Source: Patiriisocius marinistellae
GTDB taxonomy: Bacteria > Bacteroidota > Bacteroidia > Flavobacteriales > Flavobacteriaceae
Direction: 5' to 3'
Assembly: GCF_009014635.1 (NCBI RefSeq)
Contig: NZ_BKCF01000004.1
Location: forward strand, 186,001 to 250,000
Length of the DNA stretch: 64,000 nt
This document shows positions 8,446-16,568 of the stretch, piece after piece. The notes under the pieces were generated by a model. It made no database searches, was not told the DNA's origin, and saw nothing but the letters and a program-made list of their open reading frames with translations. Both the position numbers and the translations under genes were made by a program. Each line of letters starts with the position of its first letter. Positions within the stretch are counted from its first letter, which is position 1.

Positions 8446-9390
8446 TTAGCGTAACCCACGACCAATTTTATGAATTTTTTGGGAAGCTTCAAATTCCTTT
8501 ACAAGCTTGTCTAAAATTCCATTTATGAAGATGCTACTTTTAGGAGTTGAATATTCTTTTGCAATTTCTAAATACTCATTGATAGTTGCTCTCACAGGAA
8601 TTGATGGAAAATATAAAAATTCTGAAATTCCTAATTTTAAAATTATCATATCCATTTCGGCAATACGTTCCTTGTCCCAATTTGGGGTTTTTCCTTCTAC
8701 TGCCTCACTCAACACGTCGTCTTTTAGTATCACTTTACGGAATAAATCTAAGGCATATTGACGGTCATCATCATCTTTATAAAGACTTGGCATTAATATA
8801 CTTCGTGCATTTTTCTCTGAAATTTTACCTAGCATTTTTGCAATAGCAGTATTGACAATTGGAAAATCATCAACCCACGTCAAACGTTTGTCTTCAATAT
8901 AATCGTAATATTTTTCGTTTGGGGCTATTACTTTCTTAAACAATTTAGATACAAATTCTTGATCTTGTTTATAACTAACCTCTTTGAGTGAAATGTATTC
9001 CTTATAAAATTCTCGTTTACGTAAATCCTTTAATAAGATGGAGACATACTCATCATCCTGTTTCCAGTAGTTAAGTTTTTTGTTTTCTATGTAAGTCTGG
9101 AGGTCCTCATTACCCGTAATTAATGCAATCACTTCATTATTAATAAAGTTTTTACTGTAATTTTTTTCTTCTGAAGTTGCGAGGTGTTTTTTTTGCGATT
9201 TTATAAGAAAAGTAGCTTCTGCATCACGCATTTCAACTAGCAATTGTAGTGACAATGCATACAAATCCAGCATTTGGTCGATGCTGTAAAACATAAATTT
9301 TTCTTGTTTGTCCAGATCTGGATTTTCACTTTGGTTAAAAGCATATATACTTTGCATTACTTTTACCCTTATGTGTCTTCTTGTTAACAT
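8446..9390 (-). CDS. nusB: Transcription antitermination factor NusB (long Bacteroidota form)
   Basis: A 314-residue protein, about twice the length of Escherichia coli NusB; this long form is normal for Bacteroidota. It starts MLTRRHIRVKVMQSIYAFNQSE, the family's N-terminal RNA-binding patch. The conserved NusB helical domain occupies roughly the last 110 residues, with MDMIILKLGISEFLYFPSIPVRATINEYLEIAKEYS, then the S.FINGILDK motif. It binds the boxA sequence in rRNA leaders with NusE. It is first in the nusB-DUF1573-yajC group. The minus-strand terminator just upstream (9413-9440) separates it from the dehydrogenase gene, and no clear promoter box is visible between, so partial read-through is possible. 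Confidence 0.92.
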   Translation of the reverse strand: MLTRRHIRVKVMQSIYAFNQSENPDLDKQEKFMFYSIDQMLDLYALSLQLLVEMRDAEATFLIKSQKKHLATSEEKNYSKNFINNEVIALITGNEDLQTYIENKKLNYWKQDDEYVSILLKDLRKREFYKEYISLKEVSYKQDQEFVSKLFKKVIAPNEKYYDYIEDKRLTWVDDFPIVNTAIAKMLGKISEKNARSILMPSLYKDDDDRQYALDLFRKVILKDDVLSEAVEGKTPNWDKERIAEMDMIILKLGISEFLYFPSIPVRATINEYLEIAKEYSTPKSSIFINGILDKLVKEFEASQKIHKIGRGLR

Positions 9391-9412
9391 AGTTTGAAAG
9401 AACTTTTTTAAT

Positions 9413-9440
9413 AAAAAACCGCACTAATCTATAGTGCGGT
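9413..9440 (-). terminator. Intrinsic terminator after the amino-acid dehydrogenase
   Basis: ACCGCACTA, a five-base loop and TAGTGCGGT form a perfect nine-pair stem. Read on the minus strand it is followed by a T-run, so it terminates the dehydrogenase transcript 28 bases past its stop. Confidence 0.85.
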
Positions 9441-9467
9441 GTAAAGATATTGTTTTTTAAAAAATGT

Positions 9468-10568
9468 TTATGCTTTTTTTGTTTTTCTTGCATCAATTCT
9501 TGATTGTGCAATAGCTAATGCAGCAGCATGGGTGGTAACATTATTTTTCTCAGCATTTGTTAAAATCTCTAAAGTAGTGTTATAGATATTTTCAGTTTTA
9601 CGAATAATCTCTTGTCTTCCGTAGTTTTCTAACTCTGCATATACATTAATAATACCTCCAGCGTTAATTAAAAAATCTGGTGCATAAACAATACCTCTCT
9701 TCCTTAATAACATACCATGTTTATTTTCTTCGGCTAGTTGATTGTTTGCAGCTCCTGCGATTACTTTAGCTTTTAATTGTGGGATTGATATATCGTTCAC
9801 GGTTGCCCCCATAGCACAAGGTGCATAAATGTCCATCTCTTCTGCATGAAGATTGCTACCTCCATAAATTTCAACACTATATTTATCTCTAACTTCCTCC
9901 AAACGAGCTTGGTTAATGTCAGAAATCATCACCTTAGCACCTTCATTACTTAAATGCTCAACAAGTGCCTCACCTACATTACCTATTCCCTCCACATAGA
10001 TTACTCTATTTTCAAGATCATCACTACCAAATTTGTATTTAGCAGCAGCTTTCATTCCCATAAAAACTCCATATGCAGTAATTGGAGATGGATTTCCAGC
10101 TCCTCCTTTATCTTCACTTATTCCAGTAACGTAAGGTGTAACTGTTCTAACAAGATCCATATCTGCCGTGGTCATTCCTACATCTTCTGCAGTAATATAT
10201 CTTCCACTTAATGAATGTACAAATTCACCAAATTTCAACATTAACTCTGGTGTTTTTTGTGTTTTAGCATCACCTATAATAACGGCTTTCCCACCACCAA
10301 GGTTTAGTCCAGTAATTGCAGACTTAAAGCTCATTCCACGAGATAAACGCAGTACATCGTTTAAAGCTTCCCATTCACTATTATATTGATACATTCTTGT
10401 TCCTCCAAGGGCAGGACCTAATGTAGTATCATGTATACCTATAATTGCTTTTAAACCAGTCTCTTTATCGTTACAAAAAACGATTTGTTCATGGTTATCA
10501 AATGAAAGTTGCCCAAAAACTGGAGCTACTTTCTGTAAATCTTTTGTTGATAAAACTTCAGCTGTCAT
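9468..10568 (-). CDS. Glu/Leu/Phe/Val-type amino-acid dehydrogenase
   Basis: A 366-residue cytosolic NAD-dependent dehydrogenase that would oxidatively deaminate a branched-chain or aromatic amino acid. LNLGGGKAVIIGD contains the catalytic Lys, and YVEGIGNVGEALVEHL is the Rossmann dinucleotide-binding loop. Length and motifs match the leucine/valine dehydrogenase branch, not hexameric glutamate dehydrogenase (about 450). A longer reading from 10607 would place the start inside a promoter -7 box (10605-10612), so I take ATG 10568 (MTAEVLSTKD). It stands alone with its own promoter and terminator. Substrate preference cannot be decided. Confidence 0.9.
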   Translation of the reverse strand: MTAEVLSTKDLQKVAPVFGQLSFDNHEQIVFCNDKETGLKAIIGIHDTTLGPALGGTRMYQYNSEWEALNDVLRLSRGMSFKSAITGLNLGGGKAVIIGDAKTQKTPELMLKFGEFVHSLSGRYITAEDVGMTTADMDLVRTVTPYVTGISEDKGGAGNPSPITAYGVFMGMKAAAKYKFGSDDLENRVIYVEGIGNVGEALVEHLSNEGAKVMISDINQARLEEVRDKYSVEIYGGSNLHAEEMDIYAPCAMGATVNDISIPQLKAKVIAGAANNQLAEENKHGMLLRKRGIVYAPDFLINAGGIINVYAELENYGRQEIIRKTENIYNTTLEILTNAEKNNVTTHAAALAIAQSRIDARKTKKA

Positions 10569-10604
10569 ATTTTTCTCTTTTTTCAAATCCTTAAAAAGGA
10601 CGTA

Positions 10605-10612
10605 CAAAAGTA
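10605..10612 (-). promoter_or_regulatory. -7 promoter box for the amino-acid dehydrogenase
   Basis: On the minus strand this reads TACTTTTG, an exact TAnnTTTG match 36 bases before the chosen ATG at 10568. It overlaps the start of the longer reading frame and so argues against that start. Confidence 0.65.
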
Positions 10613-10801
10613 GTAGAATACTGCATATTCCACAAAAGTAATAACATTAAAACAAGAATTTGTTAATAAGTTGAGTCTCAATTTTTTAAAACCAAACATT
10701 ATAATAATCCATTTAAAAAATTAAATAATATCATCTTTAGAGATGTAACAACTTTGATAATTAGGAGATGATTCAGTTACATTTCAGAATTAAAAACAAT
10801 G

Positions 10802-10809
10802 TATCTTTG
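10802..10809 (+). promoter_or_regulatory. -7 promoter box almost touching the ABC exporter start
   Basis: TATCTTTG matches TAnnTTTG exactly and ends only seven bases before ATG 10817. With a normal -7 to start-site distance, transcription would begin at or very near the ATG, giving a leaderless or nearly leaderless mRNA. Confidence 0.6.
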
Positions 10810-10816
10810 TGCTTCT

Positions 10817-12574
10817 ATGAAAGAGCTAAAATTCCTCAACAAATATTTACATAAATATCGTGGACGCTTACTACTCGGTCTTATAATCACAGTAGTTGCG
10901 GCAGTATTTAAATTAGTTGTCCCTATGAAAATTGGAGACTCGGTAAATATCATTGAGCAAAAAATTAATGGTGAGATCACTGACATGGCATTAGTGTCAT
11001 CCGGAATAATGAAAAATATTTTATTGCTTTTTGGAGCTACAATCCTCGCCGCACTTTTCACATTTGTAATGCGACAAACTATTATTATCGTATCTAGAAA
11101 AGTAGAATTTGACCTCAAAAATGAAATTTACGCACACTATCAAAAACTCTCATTAGGTTTCTACAAACAAAACAGAACTGGAGATTTAATGAACCGCATT
11201 AGTGAAGATGTAGGAAAAGTAAGAATGTACGTAGGGCCAGCAATAATGTATAGCACAACGACAATAACCTTATTTATCGTTGTAATTTCATACATGTTTT
11301 ACAAAGCACCCGTGCTTGCAACTTTTGCCGTTCTACCCTTACCTATTCTTTCAATTATGGTATATAGACTGAGCATTGCCATCCACAAACGAAGTACCGT
11401 CGTGCAACAATACCTCTCAAAACTCACCACATTTACACAGGAAAGTTTTAGTGGAATAGGCGTTATCAAAGCATACGGTATTGAACCAAGAACAAATGCA
11501 GAGTTTGTTGAACTCTCAGACGGCAGCAAACAAAAAAACATAGACCTAGTTAAAGTTAATGCGCTCTTCTTTCCTCTTATGATGCTGCTTATTGGTGTTA
11601 GTAATATTCTTGTTATATATATAGGAGGCACACGTTATATCAATGGAGAGATTCCAGACTTAGGCACCATAGTAGAATTTCTATTCTATGTCAATATGCT
11701 CACATGGCCCGTAGCAATTGTAGGATGGGTGACCTCAATGGTGCAACAAGCAGAAGCATCGCAAAAACGTATCAATGAATTCCTTCAAACAGAACCAGCT
11801 ATTCAAAATAGAGTCTCTTCGGAAATATTAATCAAAGGAAAAATTGAGTTCAAAAACTTATCCTTTACCTACGATGACACAAATATTACAGCACTTAAAA
11901 ATGTATCGTTTGAAGTTAATCCAGGAGAAACGTTAGCAATTGTAGGAAATACAGGATCTGGAAAATCAACCATCCTTGAATTAATAGGAAGATTATACGA
12001 CATTGAAAACGGTAACCTTTTTATAGACAATACAGAAATTAAAGATGTACACCTTAAAAGCCTTAGGAGCGCCATTGGCTACGTGCCACAAGATGCCTTT
12101 TTGTTTTCAGAGAGTATTGAGGATAATATTAAATTTGGTAAAGAAGATGCTACAGACCAGCAGGTCATTGATGCTGCAACATTAGCTTCTGTTCACAATA
12201 ATATAATAGGTTTTACTAATGGGTACAACACCATTTTAGGAGAGCGGGGAATTACATTAAGTGGTGGACAAAAACAACGTGTATCTATCGCAAGGGCATT
12301 AATTAAAAATCCAAAAATTTTATTATTTGATGATTGTCTTTCGGCTGTAGATACTGAGACTGAAGAAGAAATACTTAATAATCTTCATAAAATTTCAGAA
12401 GAAAAAACTACAATAATTGTAAGTCATCGCGTATCATCTACAATCAACGCAGACAAAATAATTGTACTTGAAGAAGGAAAAATCATACAACGAGGAACTC
12501 ACAACCAACTAGTAAACACAGAAGGGTATTACAAAGAATTATATATAAAACAACTCACCGAAAAAGAAATGTAA
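10817..12574 (+). CDS. ABC exporter, fused permease and ATPase (MsbA-like)
   Basis: A 585-residue half-transporter that works as a dimer in the inner membrane. Six transmembrane helices fill about residues 15-310. The ATPase domain follows with Walker A (GNTGSGKST, near 370), signature LSGGQKQRVSIARALI, Walker B ILLFDDCLSAVDTE and switch His (IIVSHRVSS). The sequence resembles the MsbA/lipid and multidrug exporter group common in Bacteroidota. Starting at 10799 would add MYLCAS, but that segment is the promoter itself, so ATG 10817 (MKELKFLNKY) is chosen. The Walker B Glu is Asp (FDDCLS), a variation that occurs in one-sided degenerate sites; whether it weakens hydrolysis is unknown. Substrate unknown. 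Confidence 0.92.
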   Translation: MKELKFLNKYLHKYRGRLLLGLIITVVAAVFKLVVPMKIGDSVNIIEQKINGEITDMALVSSGIMKNILLLFGATILAALFTFVMRQTIIIVSRKVEFDLKNEIYAHYQKLSLGFYKQNRTGDLMNRISEDVGKVRMYVGPAIMYSTTTITLFIVVISYMFYKAPVLATFAVLPLPILSIMVYRLSIAIHKRSTVVQQYLSKLTTFTQESFSGIGVIKAYGIEPRTNAEFVELSDGSKQKNIDLVKVNALFFPLMMLLIGVSNILVIYIGGTRYINGEIPDLGTIVEFLFYVNMLTWPVAIVGWVTSMVQQAEASQKRINEFLQTEPAIQNRVSSEILIKGKIEFKNLSFTYDDTNITALKNVSFEVNPGETLAIVGNTGSGKSTILELIGRLYDIENGNLFIDNTEIKDVHLKSLRSAIGYVPQDAFLFSESIEDNIKFGKEDATDQQVIDAATLASVHNNIIGFTNGYNTILGERGITLSGGQKQRVSIARALIKNPKILLFDDCLSAVDTETEEEILNNLHKISEEKTTIIVSHRVSSTINADKIIVLEEGKIIQRGTHNQLVNTEGYYKELYIKQLTEKEM

Positions 12575-12639
12575 TTATAGTTGTCGTATTTAGTTTTTTT
12601 TTAGATTTTTGAGGAAAATCAATAACAATATCTATTATT

Positions 12640-13047
12640 ATGGGCGATAATTACGCAATGGAGCAAGAAGAAATATTTAGTAAAGTAATGCGCGCGGGAC
12701 GACGTACTTATTTTTTTGATGTAAGAGCCACTAAGGCAGGAGATTACTATTTAACAATTACTGAGAGTAAAAAGTTCACCAACGATGATGGGTCTTTTCA
12801 CTACAAAAAGCATAAAATTTACTTGTACAAAGAGGATTTCCACGAGTTTAAAGATAGCTTAGAAGAAATGATTAACTACGTACTTAAAGAAAAGGGGGAA
12901 GAAGTTATTAGTGAGCGTCACCAAAAAGATTACAAGCGTGAAGAAAACCCAGCACCTGGGGCACCTGACTCTGCTGCATCTGCTGGAGCAACACTTGATG
13001 AACCGTCAACATCAAACTTTACAGATATTGATTTTGATGATATATAA
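12640..13047 (+). CDS. DUF3276 (PUR-alpha-like) protein
   Basis: A 135-residue cytosolic protein. GRRTYFFDVRATKAGDYYLTITESKKF and KHKIYLYKEDFHEFKDSL form the PUR-repeat-like fold of the DUF3276 family, which in spirochaetes and Bacteroidota binds single-stranded nucleic acid. The tail (about 100-135) is acidic and low in complexity. Two starts are possible, ATG 12640 (MGDNYAMEQEE) or ATG 12658 (MEQEE); the longer is reported. It is the only gene between the ABC exporter and a strong terminator, so it is probably transcribed alone or by read-through. The nucleic-acid role is from family knowledge. Confidence 0.88.
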   Translation: MGDNYAMEQEEIFSKVMRAGRRTYFFDVRATKAGDYYLTITESKKFTNDDGSFHYKKHKIYLYKEDFHEFKDSLEEMINYVLKEKGEEVISERHQKDYKREENPAPGAPDSAASAGATLDEPSTSNFTDIDFDDI

Positions 13048-13071
13048 AGTTAAAATGTAAAACTATAATCA

Positions 13072-13105
13072 AAACCGCTACATAAATTGTAGCGGTTTTT
13101 TTATT
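13072..13105 (+). terminator. Intrinsic terminator after the DUF3276 gene
   Basis: AACCGCTAC and GTAGCGGTT pair around a short ATAAATT loop, with a T-run downstream on the plus strand. Confidence 0.85.
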
Positions 13106-13132
13106 TTTAAAATTCAGCTAAAAAAAGAAAAT

Positions 13133-15649
13133 ATGAAAAAAATACTATTGCTCATTGCTATTTTGTCTATAACAAACACATTTGCTCAAATTGAAAATGT
13201 AGATCTCTCCTACTATCTCCCAACCGATGTTACTTACAATCAAGACATCCCTAAGCCTAAAGATATAATTAAACACGAAGTTGGTGAATGGCACATTACT
13301 CACGATAAACTAGCACAATACATGCTGGCACTTGCAGCTTCTAGTGATCGCATTACTATCGAAGACAGAGGCACAACCTATGAAGGTAGATCACTATTAT
13401 TACTAACCATCACATCACCCTCAAACCATGCAAATATTGAGTCAATAAGAAAAAATCACTTAGACTTAACATCTAAAAATGGAGGAAATATAGATGTTTC
13501 AAACATGCCTATTGTTGTTCAAGAAGGTTTTTCTATACACGGAAATGAGCCAAGTGGTTCAAATGCTGCCCTTGCTGTAGCATATTATTTAGCCGCTGCG
13601 CAGGGGCCAAAAATTGATGAACTATTAAAAAATGTAGTCATCCTTTTTGACCCATCTTACAATCCTGATGGATTACAACGCTTTGCGTATTGGGCAAATA
13701 TGCATAAAAGTAAAAATATAAACCCAGACCCAAACGACAGAGAATATGACGAAGTATGGCCTGGCGGACGTACAAATCATTATTGGTTTGATATGAACCG
13801 TGACTGGCTGCCTGTTCAATTACCAGAGAGTCGTGCACGCATTGCAACATTCCATAAATGGATACCTAATATCCTTACTGACCATCATGAAATGGGCACT
13901 AATAGTTCTTTCTTCTTTCAACCAGGAATTCCTTCAAGAACGCACCCATTAACCCCTCAACAAAATCAAGACTTGACAGGTGAAATTGGCACATATCACG
14001 CAAAGGCTTTTGATAAAATAGGAAGCTTTTATTATACTGAAGAAAATTTTGACGATTTCTATTATGGAAAAGGCTCAACATTTCCAGATGTTAATGGAAG
14101 TATAGGTATTCTTTTTGAACAAGCTTCTTCAAGAGGACATGCGCAAGAAAGTGATAATGGCATTTTAACGTTTCCGTTTACAATACGTAACCAGTTTACA
14201 GCAGCACTTTCAACACTGGAAGCAGCTGTAGGCATGCGAACAAAAATTTTAAAATACCATCAACAATTCTATAAGGATGCTTTTAATGAGGCATCAAAAG
14301 GTGGAGCTATTGTTTTTGGCGATGAAAAAGATGCATCAAAAGCTTATGAGCTTGCGCAAATATTACAACACCACGGTATTAAATTCCACGAAGTTAAAAA
14401 TGACTTTTCATCAAATGGAAAAAACTATAAAAAAGGTGCTAGTTATATAATTCCAAAAAATCAACGCCAAAATCGTTTGATTAACGCCATGTTTGAAAAG
14501 CGCACTACATTTCAAGACAGTCTTTTTTATGATATAAGTGCTTGGACATTTCCTTTGGCTTTTAACTTAGACTATGATGAAAATGCATCACTCAATAATG
14601 CTGGAGCAGAAATTTCAGAATTAAAAAGAGTTACGCCCAAAATGGTTACAACATCACAATATGCATATTTAATGGAATGGCACGATTACTATACGCCAAA
14701 AGCTTTAAATATGATTTTAAGTAAAGGCCTGAGAGCAAGTGTAGGGATGTCACCATTTACAAGTGGTAACACTACTTATGATTATGGAACTATTATGATT
14801 CCTGCAAAAAACCAAAAAATGTCTCCTATAGAAATTGGACAATTTTTACAGCAAATTTCCGAAGAAACAAATGTTACAATTACTCCCGTTACAACAGGTT
14901 CAACAAAAGGAATTGATTTAGGTAGCAATCAATTTAGAGCAATTGAATTGCCTAAAGTAGCATTGTTAGTAGGAGATGGAATGAACCCTTATGATGCTGG
15001 CGAAATTTGGCATTTATTTGACCAGCGTTATGATATGCTCATTACAAAACTGGATGTAAATAATTTAGGACGAACAGATTTAAGCCGTTATACAGATATT
15101 ATTATACCAAATACTTGGGGTGGATTAGATAAAAGTCATTCAGAAAAATTAAAAGACTGGGTCAAAAATGGAGGAACATTAATAGGCTATAAAAATGTAG
15201 GACGTTGGTTTGATTCTAATGAGTTATTAAAAATTAATTTTAAAACCCGAAAAGATACTGCAAATGCTATCAGTTTCGAACAGCGAAGAGATTATCGTGG
15301 AGCTCAGGTAATTGGTGGAGCTATTTTTGAGACAAAATTAGACCGTTCTCACCCTATAGCTTTTGGTTATAAAAATGAAAAACTTCCTACATTTAGAAAT
15401 TCTACATTATTTATGGAAGCAGACAAAAACAGTTATAATAACCCAATTCAATATACTACTACCCCACTATTAAGTGGTTATATTTCAAAGCCTAATCTAG
15501 AAGATTTAAAAAACACTTCTATGTTTAAAGTAGGAAATTTAGGAAGAGGAGAAATTATTTATTTTACAGATAACACTAATTTTAGAGCCTTTTGGTTTGG
15601 CACAAATAAACTATTAATGAATGCCATTTTCTTCGGAAATGAGATGTAA
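13133..15649 (+). CDS. Secreted M14 zinc carboxypeptidase
   Basis: An 838-residue exported metallopeptidase with a signal peptide ending near TFAQ (residue 19). The M14 domain covers about 45-380: FSIHGNEPSGSN gives the zinc-binding His and Glu, LFDPSYNPDGLQRF is the usual substrate-binding loop, and DHHEMG supplies another zinc His. A second half (about 480-835) is a beta-rich or glutamine-amidotransferase-like extension (VALLVGDGMNPYDAGEIWHLFDQRYDM), a pattern seen in large Bacteroidota M14 peptidases. It probably acts outside the inner membrane on peptides. It lies 62 bases before the YHS gene. Substrate is unknown. Confidence 0.9.
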   Translation: MKKILLLIAILSITNTFAQIENVDLSYYLPTDVTYNQDIPKPKDIIKHEVGEWHITHDKLAQYMLALAASSDRITIEDRGTTYEGRSLLLLTITSPSNHANIESIRKNHLDLTSKNGGNIDVSNMPIVVQEGFSIHGNEPSGSNAALAVAYYLAAAQGPKIDELLKNVVILFDPSYNPDGLQRFAYWANMHKSKNINPDPNDREYDEVWPGGRTNHYWFDMNRDWLPVQLPESRARIATFHKWIPNILTDHHEMGTNSSFFFQPGIPSRTHPLTPQQNQDLTGEIGTYHAKAFDKIGSFYYTEENFDDFYYGKGSTFPDVNGSIGILFEQASSRGHAQESDNGILTFPFTIRNQFTAALSTLEAAVGMRTKILKYHQQFYKDAFNEASKGGAIVFGDEKDASKAYELAQILQHHGIKFHEVKNDFSSNGKNYKKGASYIIPKNQRQNRLINAMFEKRTTFQDSLFYDISAWTFPLAFNLDYDENASLNNAGAEISELKRVTPKMVTTSQYAYLMEWHDYYTPKALNMILSKGLRASVGMSPFTSGNTTYDYGTIMIPAKNQKMSPIEIGQFLQQISEETNVTITPVTTGSTKGIDLGSNQFRAIELPKVALLVGDGMNPYDAGEIWHLFDQRYDMLITKLDVNNLGRTDLSRYTDIIIPNTWGGLDKSHSEKLKDWVKNGGTLIGYKNVGRWFDSNELLKINFKTRKDTANAISFEQRRDYRGAQVIGGAIFETKLDRSHPIAFGYKNEKLPTFRNSTLFMEADKNSYNNPIQYTTTPLLSGYISKPNLEDLKNTSMFKVGNLGRGEIIYFTDNTNFRAFWFGTNKLLMNAIFFGNEM

Positions 15650-15711
15650 TTAACATTTTATAAAGAACTTTCTAATGTCGTAATGCGTACATTGAGATAA
15701 AACTAAATTTT

Positions 15712-16167
15712 ATGAAAAAGTTAATCTTAATACTATCATTAGCTTTCGTAGCAATAAGCTGCGGAGCATCAAAAGGAGTTGTTAATACAGACAACAAAGG
15801 TTTTATAGCAGATGGATATGATGTGACTGAATATTTTGAAGGCAATGCCCAAGAGGGAAATAATGCTTACACAAGCACATACAATGGAGCTTCGTATAAG
15901 TTTATGAATGCAGCAAACAAAGCAATGTTTGACAAAAATCCTTCACAGTACGAACCACAATACGGAGGTTTTTGTGCTTATGCCGTAGGAGACAGCAATA
16001 GTAAAATAGGTATTAACCCAGAAAGCTTTATAGTTGAAGACGGGAAACTATATCTTTTTTACGACACTGTATTTTCAGACACAAAAGAAAAATGGTTAAA
16101 TGAAAATCCAGAAAAACTAGAACAACAAGCAGATACAAACTGGAAAACCCTTAAAAATAAAAATTAA
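15712..16167 (+). CDS. YHS-domain lipoprotein
   Basis: A 151-residue lipoprotein with a signal ending in AISC. GYDVTEYFEGNAQEGNNAYTS and YKFMNAANKAMFDKNPSQYEPQYGGFCAYAV match the YHS-like family of exported proteins, in which a conserved Cys (GGFCAYAV) is thought to bind a metal. Function is not established; many members occur near cytochrome or metal-handling genes. The stop TAA overlaps the ATG of the next gene by one base, so the pair is translationally coupled. Confidence 0.85.
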   Translation: MKKLILILSLAFVAISCGASKGVVNTDNKGFIADGYDVTEYFEGNAQEGNNAYTSTYNGASYKFMNAANKAMFDKNPSQYEPQYGGFCAYAVGDSNSKIGINPESFIVEDGKLYLFYDTVFSDTKEKWLNENPEKLEQQADTNWKTLKNKN

Positions 16168-16334
16168 TGTTTGGTCTATTTAAAAAGAAAACCGAAATTG
16201 AAAAATTACAAGAGCAATATTCAAAGTTGATGAATGACTATCATAAACTTTCTACAACTAATAGAAAGGAAAGTGATAAAAAATATGCAGAGGCTAATAT
16301 AATAGCCGAACGAATAGAAAAACTTAATAAATAA
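16167..16334 (+). CDS. Lacal_2735-family small protein (55 aa)
   Basis: A 55-residue ORF running from ATG 16167 to TAA 16332-16334. It begins MFGLFKKKTEIEKLQEQY and continues with TTNRKESDKKYAEAN, which I recognise as the Lacal_2735 family, tiny helical and basic proteins spread through Flavobacteriaceae with no known role. The heptad pattern from residue 9 on predicts a helix or coiled coil. Its ATG overlaps the stop of the YHS gene, so it is probably translated from the same mRNA. A strong terminator follows 20 bases after the stop. Confidence 0.85.
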   Translation: MFGLFKKKTEIEKLQEQYSKLMNDYHKLSTTNRKESDKKYAEANIIAERIEKLNK

Positions 16335-16353
16335 AGTGCATCTATTTTGATAT

Positions 16354-16388
16354 AAAAAGCCTTTTCAAAAATTGAAAAGGCTTTTTTA
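16354..16388 (+). terminator. Intrinsic terminator after the YHS-Lacal_2735 pair
   Basis: AAAAGCCTTTTC, a short AAAAATT loop and GAAAAGGCTTTT form a long stem followed by T-rich sequence. Confidence 0.9.
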
Positions 16389-16540
16389 TGTACGTCAAAT
16401 GTTTCTTTTTATTGAAATCTGGGGCTCAGAAATTTACTTTATGTTTCATTTCACAGTATAAACGTAGGAAAAAATTGTAGGAATCACAAACTTTCATCGA
16501 AAATAAATACAGCTCCACGTAAAAAAGTAGTTCAAAACGG

Positions 16541-16548
16541 TATATTTG
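16541..16548 (+). promoter_or_regulatory. -7 promoter box for the SulP gene
   Basis: TATATTTG matches TAnnTTTG exactly and ends 20 bases before ATG 16569. The remainder of the gap from 16389 shows no ORF. Confidence 0.6.
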
Positions 16549-16568
16549 CCGCTTCTTAAAATTGAACT

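Noticed and set aside
10799-10816. Longer start of the ABC exporter (MYLCAS)
   Set aside because: The added segment is the -7 promoter box; ATG 10817 fits family length.
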